Part shown: positions 21,945 to 34,261 of the stretch, one piece after another
Layout: the number at the start of each line of letters is the position of its first letter
Numbering within the stretch: position 1 is the first letter of the stretch
Source of the DNA: Ottelia alismoides
Taxonomy: Eukaryota; Streptophyta; Magnoliopsida; Alismatales; Hydrocharitaceae
Assembly (NCBI GenBank): GCA_037367405.1
Contig: JAZKJV010011598.1
Span: 372,001-436,000, forward strand
DNA: 64,000 bases
Reading direction: 5' to 3'
Program-made: the position numbers and the translations under genes
Notes under the pieces: model-generated
Databases searched by the model: none
Told to the model about the DNA's origin: nothing
Seen by the model: only the letters and a program-made list of their open reading frames with translations

Positions 21945-24172
21945 CTTCGTCTTTGGCCACCTTTTCCCCCATCTGCCTTTGCCCGAGAGACCCTTGAGCT
22001 CCTATCTCCTTATCTATGATAGAGATTCAGCCTGAAATCGAGCGAAGGCAAAGGATTTTCTCCAGCGAGATCCACAGCGAACTTTCATTGTGCAACAACT
22101 TCAGTTTCAAGCTGCTCGAGCTCAGGCATCTGCCGACCCTAGAGCAACGACCGGCGGCTCCAATCAGAGCCCCCAATCCCAAGCAAACCCCGTCCATCTC
22201 CAGGTAAATTTCTTCTTCTTCTTCTTCTCCGATCTTCCCCTCTGTTCTTCTCTGAATTTATCCGACATCCCTGCTTAACATCACCTTCCACCGATCACTG
22301 AACGAGCTTCACCTCGAAGCTACCGTCTTCGCGCATCCATCCATACATCTTCCCGAACCATCGCGACCTCTGAACACTACTCCGCCCCTCACGGCAGAGG
22401 AACACGTCGACCATTCACCCACTTCGCACCCCCAGGTCTTCGAACCACCCACTTCCTCCACGAGAGCACACGCACCACAATTTGGCGAGTCACTAACGTT
22501 GCAGGTGCCATCTTCGTAACTGATCGGACCCCTCGCCGAGCTCCTTCGAGTTGTTGTATTGCTGGCATCCAAGCAACCATCCAGACTTCCAGGACGCGTC
22601 TGGCATCCTCCTCGGACCTCCACCTTCATCGACGTTCACTCAGGAGGCTCTGGGGAGGTCTATTAGGTCAGAGCTAGGGAGGCGGAGTTGCAGCGTCCTC
22701 GCTGGAGCTCTGAAGTCACCGCCAACGCCGTGGCGGAGGAAGAAGAACTGAAGCTACAACTACCGTTGGATTCACCCCCGGTGATCATCCAATGGCCATC
22801 ATTCATCTACGTATCCTCCAGCGAACGTACAGTCACCAATGGATCCTTGAGATCTAACGGTCCATCTGTGGCCACGTTGCATGCTCCGTGCCTCATCCCT
22901 GACCCTTTAGGCTCGGAGCACCCGAACCTCCCCCGAGCCAGTCGAGCTTGCCTCCGAACCCAAGCCTCTAACCAAAGTGCCCAAACCACACCCGAGCTAG
23001 CACCGAGCACTCGAGCCTTTAGCACCTCCCGAGCAACCATCCGAGCCTCGCATATCACGTGACCCACGTGTAGACTTTGGGTAAATTACTGCCATGTACC
23101 TGCAAGTTTTGGAAATTACAATCAAGTCCCCGCCAGGCAACATCACGTGAGGTGCATGTTGTCCCGTGGAGAATTTTCACACATACCCTCCTCATTATCG
23201 GTAATTGCATTTCAATCCATGTCAGCATGTTTCTATTTTAAGAAATTCATTTTCTGTTTTGCATTTATACTCCCGTGTTTGTACGTTTATTTAACCACTC
23301 ATTTAGCATCGTTTATTAATTACAAAAATTGCATGTTGTAGAACATCTTAGATTTTGTCATTGTAAAGACTTGTTATATTTTTGTGAGCTTTGAAGAATT
23401 TAATGTAATTCTTTTCGTGGAAAATTGTATATTTTTCCCACTATGTACCTTCAATTGCTTATTAAATTGATTGTTGCTCGAAATATCACCAAAAAATCAC
23501 AATAGGTCTACTTTAGGTAGTTCTACTTTGTGCCCAAAAATCACCTCAACTGTATGCATCACGAGGCTTAATAAATTAATTGGTTTTTTCTTAATTGATT
23601 TTTAATAAGTCCAAAATTAATCATTTTTTGAGGTCTACTAATTTTCCTAGATTCATCTCACATAAAAGTATCTAGGTTAATTTTTGTATCTAAAAACGAT
23701 TTAATTTGGTATTTATGAAAATTAATTTTGCGAAAACCACCCTGCATTCATTTTTAATTCATAGTTAATTCATATAAAGTCGAAAAATTCCAAAAAAATG
23801 CAGTAGCTTAATTTCATTGCATTTCACATTATGGCCAAGTTTCATAATTTTTGGACTTATACTTTACATTTTAACCTTCGAAATTGGTCTAGATTGCATC
23901 ACATTTTCTTTATTGCATAAAAAATACCACAAAAATATTCTCCTGAAAACCTAACATCAGAATTGACTTTGAATTAATCTAAGGAAAAAGTTACCTCCCT
24001 GAGTTCGACCTTGGGCTTGCCCAAGTAAAATAAAAAAATTACCGCTTGCGTTTAATTTGACTATTAATCAAAGTAGTTTTGATAAGTCCGATTTTACCCG
24101 ACTACAACGAGCATCACTAAATTTAATCGTTAATCCAGTTGAATTAAGAAGGGTAATCTAGGCCTTTTCAAA

Positions 24173-24190
24173 TGGCGTCGTTGCCGGAGA
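24173..24190 (+). promoter_or_regulatory. Primer-binding site of Atl-2 (tRNA-Asp type, two changes)
   Basis: TGGCGTCGTTGCCGGAGA differs from the perfect site of Atl-1 by one C-to-T and one G-to-A change. It lies two bases after the LTR end, as in Atl-1. Confidence 0.88.
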
Positions 24191-25881
24191 GGCATGACTT
24201 AGGTTAATTTTTAGAAAATTTAGATTTTAGGTTTTCCATCCCCGGGTAGTCTAATTTCCGGTTTTTCTTGTGAATATTTTTTCTGTCCAATTTTCTGTAT
24301 TTGTTTACCTGTGTCGTCCTTTCTCCGACCATCATTTATTTTTGTGCAAGGAATACGAGGAATCGAAGGCGCTTCGCCAGGAGAGCCGAGGAACCTGCAT
24401 CAAAGTAAACTGAGTGATCTTTGAGAGGACTTGTAAAAAAAACTTTTTGCTTTTCCAGCGGTTCCCGTTTGGGTTCTCGCGCGTGTAAGTAATAATAAAA
24501 AGAGTCTCCGTGTGTTGTGTGGTTACTTGACGTAGGATAGGTCCTGCACTTGCGTCTCTTAGAGCTCTCTTAGGACTGTTTGTGCTTGTAATATCTAAGA
24601 CCACACTTCACCATTAAAAGACGCACTTAGACTGCATGACTTTAGACAAATCTAACTTGTTCTTCACTCGCTAATAGAACTGCTTGTCTAGGAGCGACTT
24701 TTTCTCGCTTGCATCCATATAGATAAATTTTAATTCTGTTTTGCATCCCATATGTAGAGTGCAAGGTTCATTGTAAGTCTTCTGAACTTGGCATACAACA
24801 TTATTTTATCGTGCATCGAATTTTCTCGACTCATTCTCCCTTGGTTCTAACTTAAGATTAAAGGAAATTGGGACTGGACGATAGGCGTGCCTTGTGTGTG
24901 GACTAATCAAGTGGTCATCTAACTTAAAATTGGGACTGCAAAACAAATTGACTAAAAAATCAAAATAAAATAAGAAATCCTGTTTGCGGGAGAATAACCC
25001 CGACCTTGATTTCAGGCTGAGTGAGGGTACAGAGAGTGTGTGCACACCCAAAGGCAGAGCCAAAATCTCTGCCTTCCATATCACGTATCTTGATCCGAGA
25101 AATCATCACAGGCTGAATTATGAGTTCAACTGACCAGCGCCAAGTAGCCTTCGCCTGCTCCGGTAGGTAGATAGGGGTTAAATTGCAGTGCACCGCGATA
25201 AGTTGCTAGTAGCCCCCACGTACTCCGGTAGGTAGATAGGGGCGAAGTTAAAGCCTTGTCAGCATCCGCCTACTTTGGTAGGTAGATAGGGGTAGGTCCT
25301 TGAATTCTCAGCTAGTGATAGGAGCGAAGAAAGGAAGGGCGTTGGTATCTTAGGCGACAGGTTTAACAGGGGAGACGCATCCGGCTTTGAGCCGACTTCC
25401 CTATAGGTCACGTAACCATTGCTATTTGCTTGAAAAATCACACTTAAAATCAACCAGACTAATCAGACTCGGTTTCGGGTCCTTCACCGTGTTGAGTGTG
25501 AAATCAGGGTTTGTGATTCATTTGCTTGCTTCGGGTAGGAATAAAATCCTATCTTTACACACTTATACTCCCGACTCTTCTTTCTGCCATCAAAGATGAC
25601 TGACTGGGGGATATATACTCACGCTTCACAAATCTTTCCTTGAACCCCTAACTCAGCTCGTCTTCATCGGCCCAAGCGCAACTTGGGCCAACCCGAGCTC
25701 ATGACCCTCTTGAGTTCGGGATCCCCCACTCTCAGGATGGTTACTCTCAAACCATTCCTTTTCTCTCCTCTCATCTCATCGAGGAAAACCTTCGCCTCGG
25801 TGATAATGTCTTCATTACTACGTCCTCTAACCTAGAACACATTCTTTACCCAGGTAAAGAGGACGAACCAGAAACCAAGAT
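24191..25881 (+). other. Atl-2 untranslated leader
   Basis: No convincing ORF. Contains a stretch resembling the Atl-1 leader around 24725-24790, the conserved GGGACTG block (24932-25016) and three copies of a 20 bp repeat (25158-25292). Confidence 0.7.
25158..25292 (+). repeat. Triplicated 20 bp repeat in the Atl-2 leader
   Basis: CTCCGGTAGGTAGATAGGGG at 25158-25177 and 25223-25242, and a copy with two changes at 25273-25292. Spacings are 65 and 50 bp. Confidence 0.85.
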
Positions 25882-27540
25882 GCCTAAGAAACATCCAGAC
25901 GAAGAGGAACATTGAGATGATCCTATGCACCAAGTCCTTGCCTGATTAGCTAGAGCTGAGCAGCTGGATGCAGATCTTATGGCTAGAATGGGACATGTGA
26001 TCGAGGTAGATGGAATTGACAGACTGATGGTAGATGCCTACAACCCAACTGAGAATGAGATACATAGTTGGCTTGTACCTGAGGTGCCCCAGAAGCATTC
26101 GAGCTGAAGCCCCATTTTCTTAGTCTGCTACTGAAGTTTAATGGGAATGCCACCGAAGAACCATATGCTTTCCTGAGAGACTTTGAGCTGGTATGCAACA
26201 ACCTTAGTCACCCTAGGGTTGGACCAGATTACATCAGGCTGAAGGCTACCCCGTTTGCCTTAGGAGATAAGGCTGCTCATTGGCTGAAGAATCTCAAGTT
26301 TAGATGTATGACATGGATGCAATTCATACATTTATTCTTGAAGAAGTTCTACCCACTCAGTAGGACTAACCAGATGAGGACGAAGATCGCTATCTTTTCT
26401 CATGGTCCCCACGAACCATTCCATGAAGCATGGGATAGATTCAATGACTTGACACAAAAATATCCCTGCCATGGCATTACCAAGGCAATCTTAGTCCAGA
26501 CCTTTTTCTGTGGCACGACCCCTGAAATGTAGGGGTTAGTGAGTGCAGCCTGTGGAGGAAGCTATCGAAATAAGAACGAATATATCGTATGGAAGATTCT
26601 AGAGCAGATGGCGTAAACAAGCAGATCTCAGTCCACCAGGGCCTATCAGTTGTCTCCCTCATGCCTATCTAATGAGACAACTAGGAGGACTGTAGCGGAT
26701 CTGACAGATGACCTAATCCCTAGCATGGGAATAATAACTGATAAGCTCACCATGGTAGATTAGATCCACAAGAGGGTCACTGATCTTGAGGTGCTTTCAT
26801 AATTGCCAAAACAAGTGGAGGAATTGACTGAGAAGGTAGCCAAGATACGACTACCTGTCCCTTCTGCACCATCGGTACCTGTACATCGAGTTCATCTTAT
26901 ACATGAGCAGGTTCAGGGGCCTCAGAGTAGCTAGGTTGAGGAGAAGCAGTACACTCAACAGGAGTAGCACGCACCCCACATGTGGAGTCTATCTACGAGG
27001 AGCCTCCACATGTGTTCAAGATCAACGGGCTGTGGTGCATCCATGACCCCATCGACAGACAGTCGGGGATAGGGAATGGTCAGCCACACCGACCTTCCCT
27101 AGCTCACCAGGATACCAGCTCCGTCCCCGCACCGCACTTTGTACAGTCCCGTCCAGGACAAGGATACCAGACTCAACAGTACCAGCAGCAACACACATTC
27201 TATTCGGACCAGCAGGGCCCTCCACCACCTTACACCACACCGCAACAGCATCGACAAGGCCACCAGGGCCAGTATAGAAAGCCGAATCACTCATCCTCTA
27301 GTGAGCAGCATCAAGCCCCACCCACTAGTGAAATGGAGTCCCTCACCTTGGCCATCCAGACATTAACTAATAGGGTTCAGCAGATACAGAATGATTACCT
27401 AGATATCAGAACAGATCTGAACCGTGTCTCATGCCACCAAGATCAGTAGATGGCACCAAAGACCCCAATTCCCGCCCAGGTTCAGGCCAACCCAAATAGC
27501 ATGAATCAGGGTCAGCATCAACCATGCGATCAAGTATACT
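25882..27540 (+). pseudogene. gag: Atl-2 gag segment
   Basis: Begins near the ATG at 25882 and is broken by stops and at least two frameshifts. The conserved core is readable at about 26098-26530: FELKPHFLSLL, FALGDKAAHWLKNL, FLKKFYPL, FHEAWDRFNDL and FFCGTTPEM, ending at TAG 26530 at exactly the position of the Atl-1 TAG at 4723. From 26982 the frame changes and gives KINGLW and then a Gln/Tyr/Pro-rich tail (about 27150-27320) without a CCHC knuckle, again as in Atl-1. Confidence 0.82.
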
Positions 27541-27575
27541 ATTGAGATTATTCTCTATCTGAACACGAGATCCTT

Positions 27576-28778
27576 TTGTACGATAATGTGAATCATATGT
27601 CCCTCAGGAGCGGAAGGACTGTGACCATACCTGATCGGGCGCGGGCACATGAAGAAGACGCCGCCAAGTCTCTAGCTGAGGAGAACTTGGAGGCGAAGGA
27701 GCAGCATCACCACCACCACCATCATCATCCGTGGAATAAGAGGATTTCCAGGTCCTCAAAGCACCATGGCAAGAAGAAGGAGAGGAGCACCGGTAATGAA
27801 TCTAGCAAAACAGATGAGGAGCACGTACCTCCATCTGAGGAGGACGCACCTGAAGTCACGGAAGATGCATCACCTGTTTCACCACATGAATTTCTTTTTT
27901 GTCTGAGTTAGTGTCAGAGTCAGAGTCAGAGTTCTGTACAGAACTCAGTTTTCCGTTTGAATGAGAATCTTTCAGTTTCAGAATCTGAGTTATCATCAAT
28001 AATCCCTTTCCCTCGTGCTCTTAAGGGTGGGAAGAATAAAAAGACCAAAAAAATCCAAAAGGATGACCTTGAGATGGTAGAGTTCTGCAACAAATATATC
28101 AAGGTCACAATCCCCTTTGATAAGTATGTGGAGATGACACCTGCATTTCAGAAGTACCTTAAGGTGAGATGCACACCTACTAGGGTTAGCATGAAAACAA
28201 GAATCCGTGTTGAGAAGCACATTTTGTTAGTAGCCACTACTTGTGCCATCAAAAATGTGTTTCCAAGGAAGCGAAGGGACATGGGTGCCCATTATATGGT
28301 GAGTCATGTCGATGACACTGCGTTTGCACGTACTCTCCTAGACAATGGATCCTCAATTAACCTGATGCCCACCACCCTCTATGAGTGGCTAAATCTAGAA
28401 CCTCTTAGGAAATCTAGAGCCTTACTCCAACTCACAGACAAATCAATCAAGAGGTTCAAGGGAGAATTGAGGAACATTATCATCAAAGTTAAAGGTCGGG
28501 ATTACATGGTGGACTTTACAGTCCTTGATATGGAGACCCCTCAAAATTGGAGAGATTCCCAGATCATTCTAGGAAGGCCCTTCCTTAGAATAGCAGGGGC
28601 TTTATTTGATTATAAGATCAGGAAAATTCAGTTCCAAACTCCAGGCGAAGATAAGGAACTTGAGATGAAGCAGACAAGGTGGCAAAGCAGATTTCGAATC
28701 CAGCACCGAGTACACTTTGTCAGAAGCAGATTGTGTTCATATAGACACCGTTGGGCCATGGAGACAGAACCCAGCTAG
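27576..28778 (+). pseudogene. Atl-2 gag-pol linker and protease domain
   Basis: The linker (27576-27911) is rich in charged residues and has a run of eight histidines at about 27706-27730. After TAG 27909 the frame continues to an intact-looking protease domain (27957-28778) with LLDNGSSINLMP as active-site motif, DKSIKRFKGELRN, and ILGRPFLRIAGA. The third position of the usual Asp-Ser/Thr-Gly triad is Gly but the second is Asn. A frameshift near 28670-28720 moves the frame before the RT. Confidence 0.82.
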
Positions 28779-30795
28779 CACCAATGAGTCACTCTCATAT
28801 GTAGAGCATCTTGTACATGAGACAGTCTACGAGATCCTTAGGAGCGAGTACAACGCAGATCACACAGAAAATGCATCCCCCTACATATTCGATGACACAG
28901 AGGACCATCTGGGCCTGTTAGTAATTCCCTCTTTAGGACAATCAAAAGATGAGGATGATGAGTCGGATGTGGCGTTTGTCGATTGCTTGGATATTTTTGA
29001 CGATCCGACTCCAGAGCTGAATGAGTTGGTGGCAGTTACTTCAGAGATAGATCCAACCACTACCAGCACGGAACCAGAGTTGATTGAGCCAGATTTCCTT
29101 GATGATCACACCTTACCTGAGCTCAAACCATTACCCACAACCTTTAAATACGCCTTCCTTGCGGGACAAGAGCAGAAATTTCCGGTCATTATCAGTTCGT
29201 GATTGATCGAGGAGCAAGAATCTCACTTGCTAGAGATCCTGGAGAAAAACCACAAGTCGATATGCTGGAGCATCTCCGATCTACAAGGGATAAATCCCGC
29301 TCTGTGTTCACACCATATCTACCTGGAGAATGAATCTAAACCCTCTCGTGAATTCTAACGTAGGTTGAATCCAAATTTATGAGAGTTCGTGAAGAAGGAG
29401 ATTGAGAAATGGTGTGATGCGGGTTTTATTTACCCCATCTCCGACTCCAAGTGGGTGGCACCAATCCACGTTGTCCCGAAAAAGTTGAGAATTCAGACGA
29501 CCACCAATGAGGATGGAGAGGAGATCGTGACACAAGTACCCACATCGTGGCGTGTCTGTGTGGATTAGAGACGCTTGAATGCCACGACGAAGAAGGATCA
29601 TTTTCCCCTACCATTTATTGATCAGATCTTAGAAAGATTAACGGGAAAGGAATTCATCTGCTTCTTAGATTGGTTCTCGGGCTACAACCAAGTAGCTATT
29701 GCTCCTGAGGACCAGGAGAAAACCATATTTATATGCCCTTTTGGTACCTATGCTTTCAGGTGCATGCCCTTTGGGTTATGCAATGCTCCCAGTACATTTC
29801 AAATGTGCATGATTGCAATATTTGCCGAGATGGTCGGTGAATTCCTGGAAGTATTCATGGATGACTTCTCGGTCCATGGTGATTCCTTTGATTCCTGTCT
29901 TAGAAATCTGGACCGAGTCCTCAAAAGATGTTGTGAGGTTAATCTGGTGCTCTCCTGGGAGAAAAGCCACTTCATGGTGATGGAGGGCATTGTATTGGGG
30001 CATGTCATCTCCAAGAAAGGAATGGAGGTTGACCCTGCCAAGGTGGACATGATCAGACGAATCCAGTCACCAACCAACGTAAAGCAGTTGCGGTCATTCC
30101 TCGGGCATGCCAGATTTTATAGGAGATTTATCAAAGATTTTTCAAAGATCACCCGACCGCTAACTGAGCTTTTAGGCAAAGACATGGAGTTCATTGTCGA
30201 TCATAAATGTCTTGAGGCCTTTAAGCAACTTCAAGGGATGATCATGGATGCCCCGATCCTACAAGCCCCAAATTGGTCTCTTCCTTTTTAGATCGTGACG
30301 GACGCCTCAGACTTTGCTGTAGGGGCTGTATTAGGACAAAGGCGGGATGGTATCCCGTTCGCTATACACTACACAAGTAAAGTGCTTGATACCGCTCAGC
30401 GTAACTATATAGTTACCGAAAAGGAGATGCTTGTAGTTGTATTCACCTTGGATAAATTCAGATATCATATCATCGGATCTAAGGTGATTGTGTTCACGGA
30501 TCATACAACACTACGGTACCTAATGAAAAATAAGGACACGAAGGCACGTCTTCTTAGGTGGATTTTACTCATCTAGGAGTTTGATTTGGACATTAGAGAT
30601 AAACCTGAAGAGAAGAACGTAGTGGCTGATCACCTCTCCCGTCTCAAAATTCTGGATACTTTCGATGATACACCTATTCGAGACTCCTTTCCGAACAAGT
30701 CAGTTTTTATTATCGACTCACTCCCATGGTACGCCAACATAGTGAACTATCTTGTCTCCAAGAACTTCCCGAAGATTGGCCCAAGAGCCACATAG
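28717..30795 (+). pseudogene. pol: Atl-2 reverse transcriptase and RNase H
   Basis: Reads through the acidic linker (28717-29202), the RT with VDx[23 protein letters not shown] and FMDD (29860-29865), then RNase H with [19 protein letters not shown] and TDHTTLRYL. Stops occur at 29200, near 29356, near 29380, near 29566, at 30289 and near 30574. Several match Gln codons of Atl-1, but at least two (Tyr and Glu positions) need a transversion, so damage here is mixed rather than purely transitional. Confidence 0.85.
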
Positions 30796-31037
30796 ACCGA
30801 CTTAAGTCGGATGCGAGACATTACCATTGGGAGGATATGATCCTTTTCTTTGAAGGACCGAATTGTGTCTGGAGGAGGTGTATTCCTCAGGAGTATATCA
30901 TAGTGTCCTTACTTTCTGCCATAGTCTGGAGGCGGGAGGACACCACTCCGGGAAGAGGACTGCATGGAAGGTACTACAATGTATCTTATACTGGCCGACT
31001 CTGTTTCGCGATGCGCTCACCTTTGCGAAGTCGTGCC
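30796..31037 (+). pseudogene. Atl-2 integrase, part 1 (zinc-binding region)
   Basis: After two more frameshifts (near 30770 and 30890) the sequence encodes [17 protein letters not shown] and PTLFRDALTFAKSC, the first half of the HHCC domain. Atl-3 has inserted right after the first Cys of the CxxC pair; GTGCC at 31033-31037 is its TSD. Confidence 0.83.
31033..31037. repeat. TSD of Atl-3, left copy (GTGCC)
   Basis: GTGCC precedes TGTTGAAC at 31038 and recurs at 42628-42632, where the interrupted integrase codons resume in phase. Confidence 0.95.
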
Positions 31038-31954
31038 TGTTGAACGAGATTTCGGGGGATTTTTGAATTTTTTTTCGATCCCTGGCAACGGCAAAATTTT
31101 ATTGAGCAAGGAATTTATTGCCGGAAATTAATTGATGAATAGGTCGTTGCTTTTTATCCCCAAAACCCGCGTCAACAAAAGATTTTTTTTTTAATTTTTG
31201 CTACTTATTAACCTGTATAGCGGACAGGGTCGAACTCAGGGAGGCTACAATTCCCGAGGGTTATTCAATTAATCAGAACAAATTAAAAGAAAACAAGAAT
31301 CTCAAAGGACAACTATCCTTGGTTTTTGTGATTTTTTATCTTTTTATTTTTTTATTTTTTTATTTCTAATTTTTTTTATATTTTCTAATTTTCAATTTTT
31401 TTTGAGTTTTATAAATAATTAATGCGTGAAACTTGGTCTGAAACTAAAAGACAATGAAATAAAACTACTCTAATTTTTTTTAGAATTTTTGGAGCTATTT
31501 TCGAATTTTTATGAATTTTCGAATTTCAAACAAGGAAAAAGACACTGTTTTTGATTTTTTATTAATACCAAATGGAGTCAAAATGCAATGAAAAATTTAT
31601 GCTAATAAAAGAATCACATTAAGAGCATAGCACAATTTTCTCAAAATTTTTGGATCACATATAACATTTATTTCATTCCAAAGGAAACAAGCAAGTTTGT
31701 TGTCTGGAATAGGGACTAAAATGTAAATACTGCAGAAGTTGTGGACTGAAATGTAAAGTTTCAATGTTTGACCACAAATAAATAATAAAAATAAAATGCG
31801 AGACAGTACGTGCAAATTACCAATATACCATGTGCAGTGTATGTGCCTTGAAGCTCTGGCAGGGGAGTTTTTGTAGTTTTGAAATCCTTCGGGGAGCAGA
31901 ATGTAATTTACCCCTTTTTTTTTTAACTTCAAAATCCAAGCCCTAAAGGGGTTT

Positions 31955-32480
31955 CTTGCGAAGGGGGCCAAAGGCAGGAGAGAAGCATCAAAGGCGCCGC
32001 CCCTTTCTTCTTCCCCGCGCGGGGGCGGCCGGCTGGAGACGGTTGTGGCGCTGCTCCGGCCAAAGACGAGGGCGGTCAGGAGGCGGGGCGGAGGGTGATC
32101 GCGGCCGGCGTGCGGCGCCGCCCCACGCGACGGAGAAGCTCGCGCGGGCGGCAGGTCTTCACGGCGGAGGGTCGCTCGCAGAGGAGCGGGGCGAGAAGGC
32201 GAAGCGCGAGCGGCGGGGCACGGCGGGCCTGCTAGAGGAGTGGCGTCAGAGGGGGGCTGGTTTGCGCGCCGGAGGGAACGGCTTCACGGACGAGCGCGCG
32301 GAGGCGCGCTGGTGGATCCCGCGGCGGCTGATGGCAGAAGAGGCGCGGGGGCGGGTCGATGGCGCGGGGCGGCGCTGCCGCCTGCAACTGCGGCTGAAGG
32401 AGCAGGGCTTGGCCGCCCACTTGCGGCGATGGAGCGAGGTGCGGGCGGCGGGGGTTGATGGCCCTGCCGCCTGCGGTTGA
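31955..32480 (-). other. GC-rich island in Atl-3 3' LTR
   Basis: About 520 bp of very GC-rich sequence inside an otherwise A/T-rich LTR, present in both LTRs (second copy about 40335-40860). By its place downstream of the A/T box on the minus strand it lies in the presumed transcribed leader. It is open on the plus strand for 174 codons, but this is antisense and has no recognisable domain. Confidence 0.7.
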
Positions 32481-33156
32481 TTTTTTTTATTTTTATTTTT
32501 TTTATTTTTTTATTTTGTTGTAAACAGTGAATAAAAGAACAGAAAACTTTTTTTATTTTTTTTAAATCCGAAAATAAGGAAATAGCAGAAATAGGAAAAG
32601 ATTTTTTTATTATTTTTTTATTGTTATCCTGCAAAACAAATGTTATAGATAAAGAGAAACAGATTTTTTTATTATTTTTTTTATCCTGCAAAACAAACGT
32701 TAGGCATAAAGAATTTTTTTTATTTATCTACACATAGGAATATGGACGGGGATTCGACGAAAATGGGAGAATGAATCCGATTCTCCGGCCACCGTACGTG
32801 GTCGGAGTTGATAGATCGCGGGAGATAGAAATCGAACGCGTGGAGATCTAGATGATGAGGTGAAATCGAGTCGGTGGCGGATAAAATCGAGATGGAGATT
32901 TTAATGATCTAGAAGAACAAAATGACAATAAAAAATGCGATAAAATAAAGAGCGATTAAAACTACGATAACAATGCAAAGAAAAATACGGATCTCACCTT
33001 AGGAGCGGAAATGTATCGTGATCGCCTCGACAAGGCCGACTCGCTGTCACCGGACGGCTTGGAGGCTCGACACCTTTTCTCGACGAAATTGTTTTCTCGG
33101 AGATCGGGCTCCTCTCACCAAAGATTGATCAAGTTGGAATGAGGGAGAAGGAGCCA

Positions 33157-33164
33157 TATAAATA
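33157..33164 (-). promoter_or_regulatory. Possible TATA box of Atl-3 3' LTR
   Basis: Reads TATTTATA on the minus strand (TATAAATA on the plus strand) and is followed on the minus strand by a C/T-rich stretch resembling a plant leader. The equivalent in the other LTR is 41539-41546. The plus-strand reading is the better TATA consensus, so direction is uncertain. Confidence 0.45.
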
Positions 33165-34247
33165 GAAGAGATGAAATTTGAATTTTTTTTAAAGGGATAA
33201 TGGAGATGAAAATTTAAAATGAATTTTTGAATTTTTTGGTGGGAGGGAGATGAAATTTGAAAAACAAAATAAAAGAGAGATAAAACTAATTACAAAATTA
33301 TCTATTTTTTTTTAATTTTCGTCACTTATTTAATTTGAATTAAAAAAATGTTATTTTTTTATTTTTTTATGAAGGTTAATTAAAAATAGCAACTATATAC
33401 ATATACTATATACATATTTGACACTATATACAAGGATAAACGACGAAATTGGCATTTTTTTGTGTTTTAAAATTTATTATTTTTTTTATTTTTTTAATTT
33501 TATAAAAAAATCAGTGGGATTAATTTACAATATATACAAATACAATATACACAAAATACATGGGAAAATTGCACAAACCACCCCAGAAAACCGACTTTTC
33601 AACCGTAACTCCAAAAATAATGAAAATACAGTCATTTTGAAGATAATTTAATTTCAAGTTCAATGGAACTGAGATTGATTCAATTTGAGCACATATGGAG
33701 CCGGAATTGGTCTTTCAATTAGTGCTTAGTGGCTTTTTCCAAGTGTGGCCACTTTTATTCTGTACAAGATTTAATTGTGCAATCAATTTTAGTAATTAGA
33801 ACACATTTTTATTTACAACTTTGATTTTGAATGTTATTTGATTTGAAGTCTATTAAGGTACAAATAAATTAGTGTCAGTTTTATACAGATTTACACAAAA
33901 TAAGCGAGAACACACATTTTTTTTTTGATTTTCTGGTTGAGGATCCTATCTCCCCCTACTTTATTCCTGGTCGATCAGGTCACGTCTTGACCTTCTCTTG
34001 GGGTTCGGGTCAGCCTGTACACAGTCTTCCTTTTTTAATTTTCTTTTCTTTGTTTTTTTTAATTCCTTTTCTTTATTTTTCCTTTCTTTCTTTATTTATT
34101 TATTTTAGGTTAAAATTAATCAGAAATGTACAATATTTACACAGATGCAAGTTAGTAAGAATATTGAATTAACGTGATATGCAGGTGTTTTATAAGGGAT
34201 TTTAAGCTAAAATAAATGAATAAAGATGACGAATCGCAGATTCATCA

Positions 34248-34261
34248 TCCCCCTATGCTTT
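34248..34261 (-). promoter_or_regulatory. Polypurine tract of Atl-3
   Basis: AAAGCATAGGGGGA on the minus strand, directly before the 3' LTR; one base different from that of Atl-1. Confidence 0.88.

Larger units (their letters stand above)
20600..24170 (+). repeat. 5' LTR of Atl-2 (3571 bp)
   Basis: Starts TGACGAATATG after the TSD and ends CCTTTTCA before the primer site. U3 holds a palindrome at 21164-21184, several ACGT-core sites (for example CCACGTGG near 21267 and CCACGTG near 21314) and a TATA box at 21937-21944. A GC-rich leader of about 1.1 kb follows, then A/T-rich U5. The ORF at 21281-21997 spans U3 and leader and is not open in the other copy, so I do not call it a gene. Confidence 0.93.
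31038..34247 (-). repeat. 3' LTR of Atl-3 (3210 bp)
   Basis: On the minus strand it starts TGATGAATC at 34247 and ends GTTCAACA at 31038. By eye it differs from the other copy at about a dozen places, several of them homopolymer-length changes. It contains a degenerate primer-site module close to its end (31080-31110), a GC-rich island (31955-32480) and an A/T box at 33157-33164. Confidence 0.95.

Noticed and set aside
21281..21997. 238-codon ORF in the Atl-2 5' LTR as a gene
   Set aside because: It covers U3, TATA box and leader; the other LTR copy breaks it into pieces, and the composition is low-complexity Ser/Pro/His.
31956..32480. 174-codon ORF (and its copy at 40336-40860) as a gene
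   Set aside because: It is antisense to Atl-3, lies in the GC-rich island of the LTR, occurs in both LTRs and has no recognisable domain; long ORFs are expected by chance in such GC-rich sequence.
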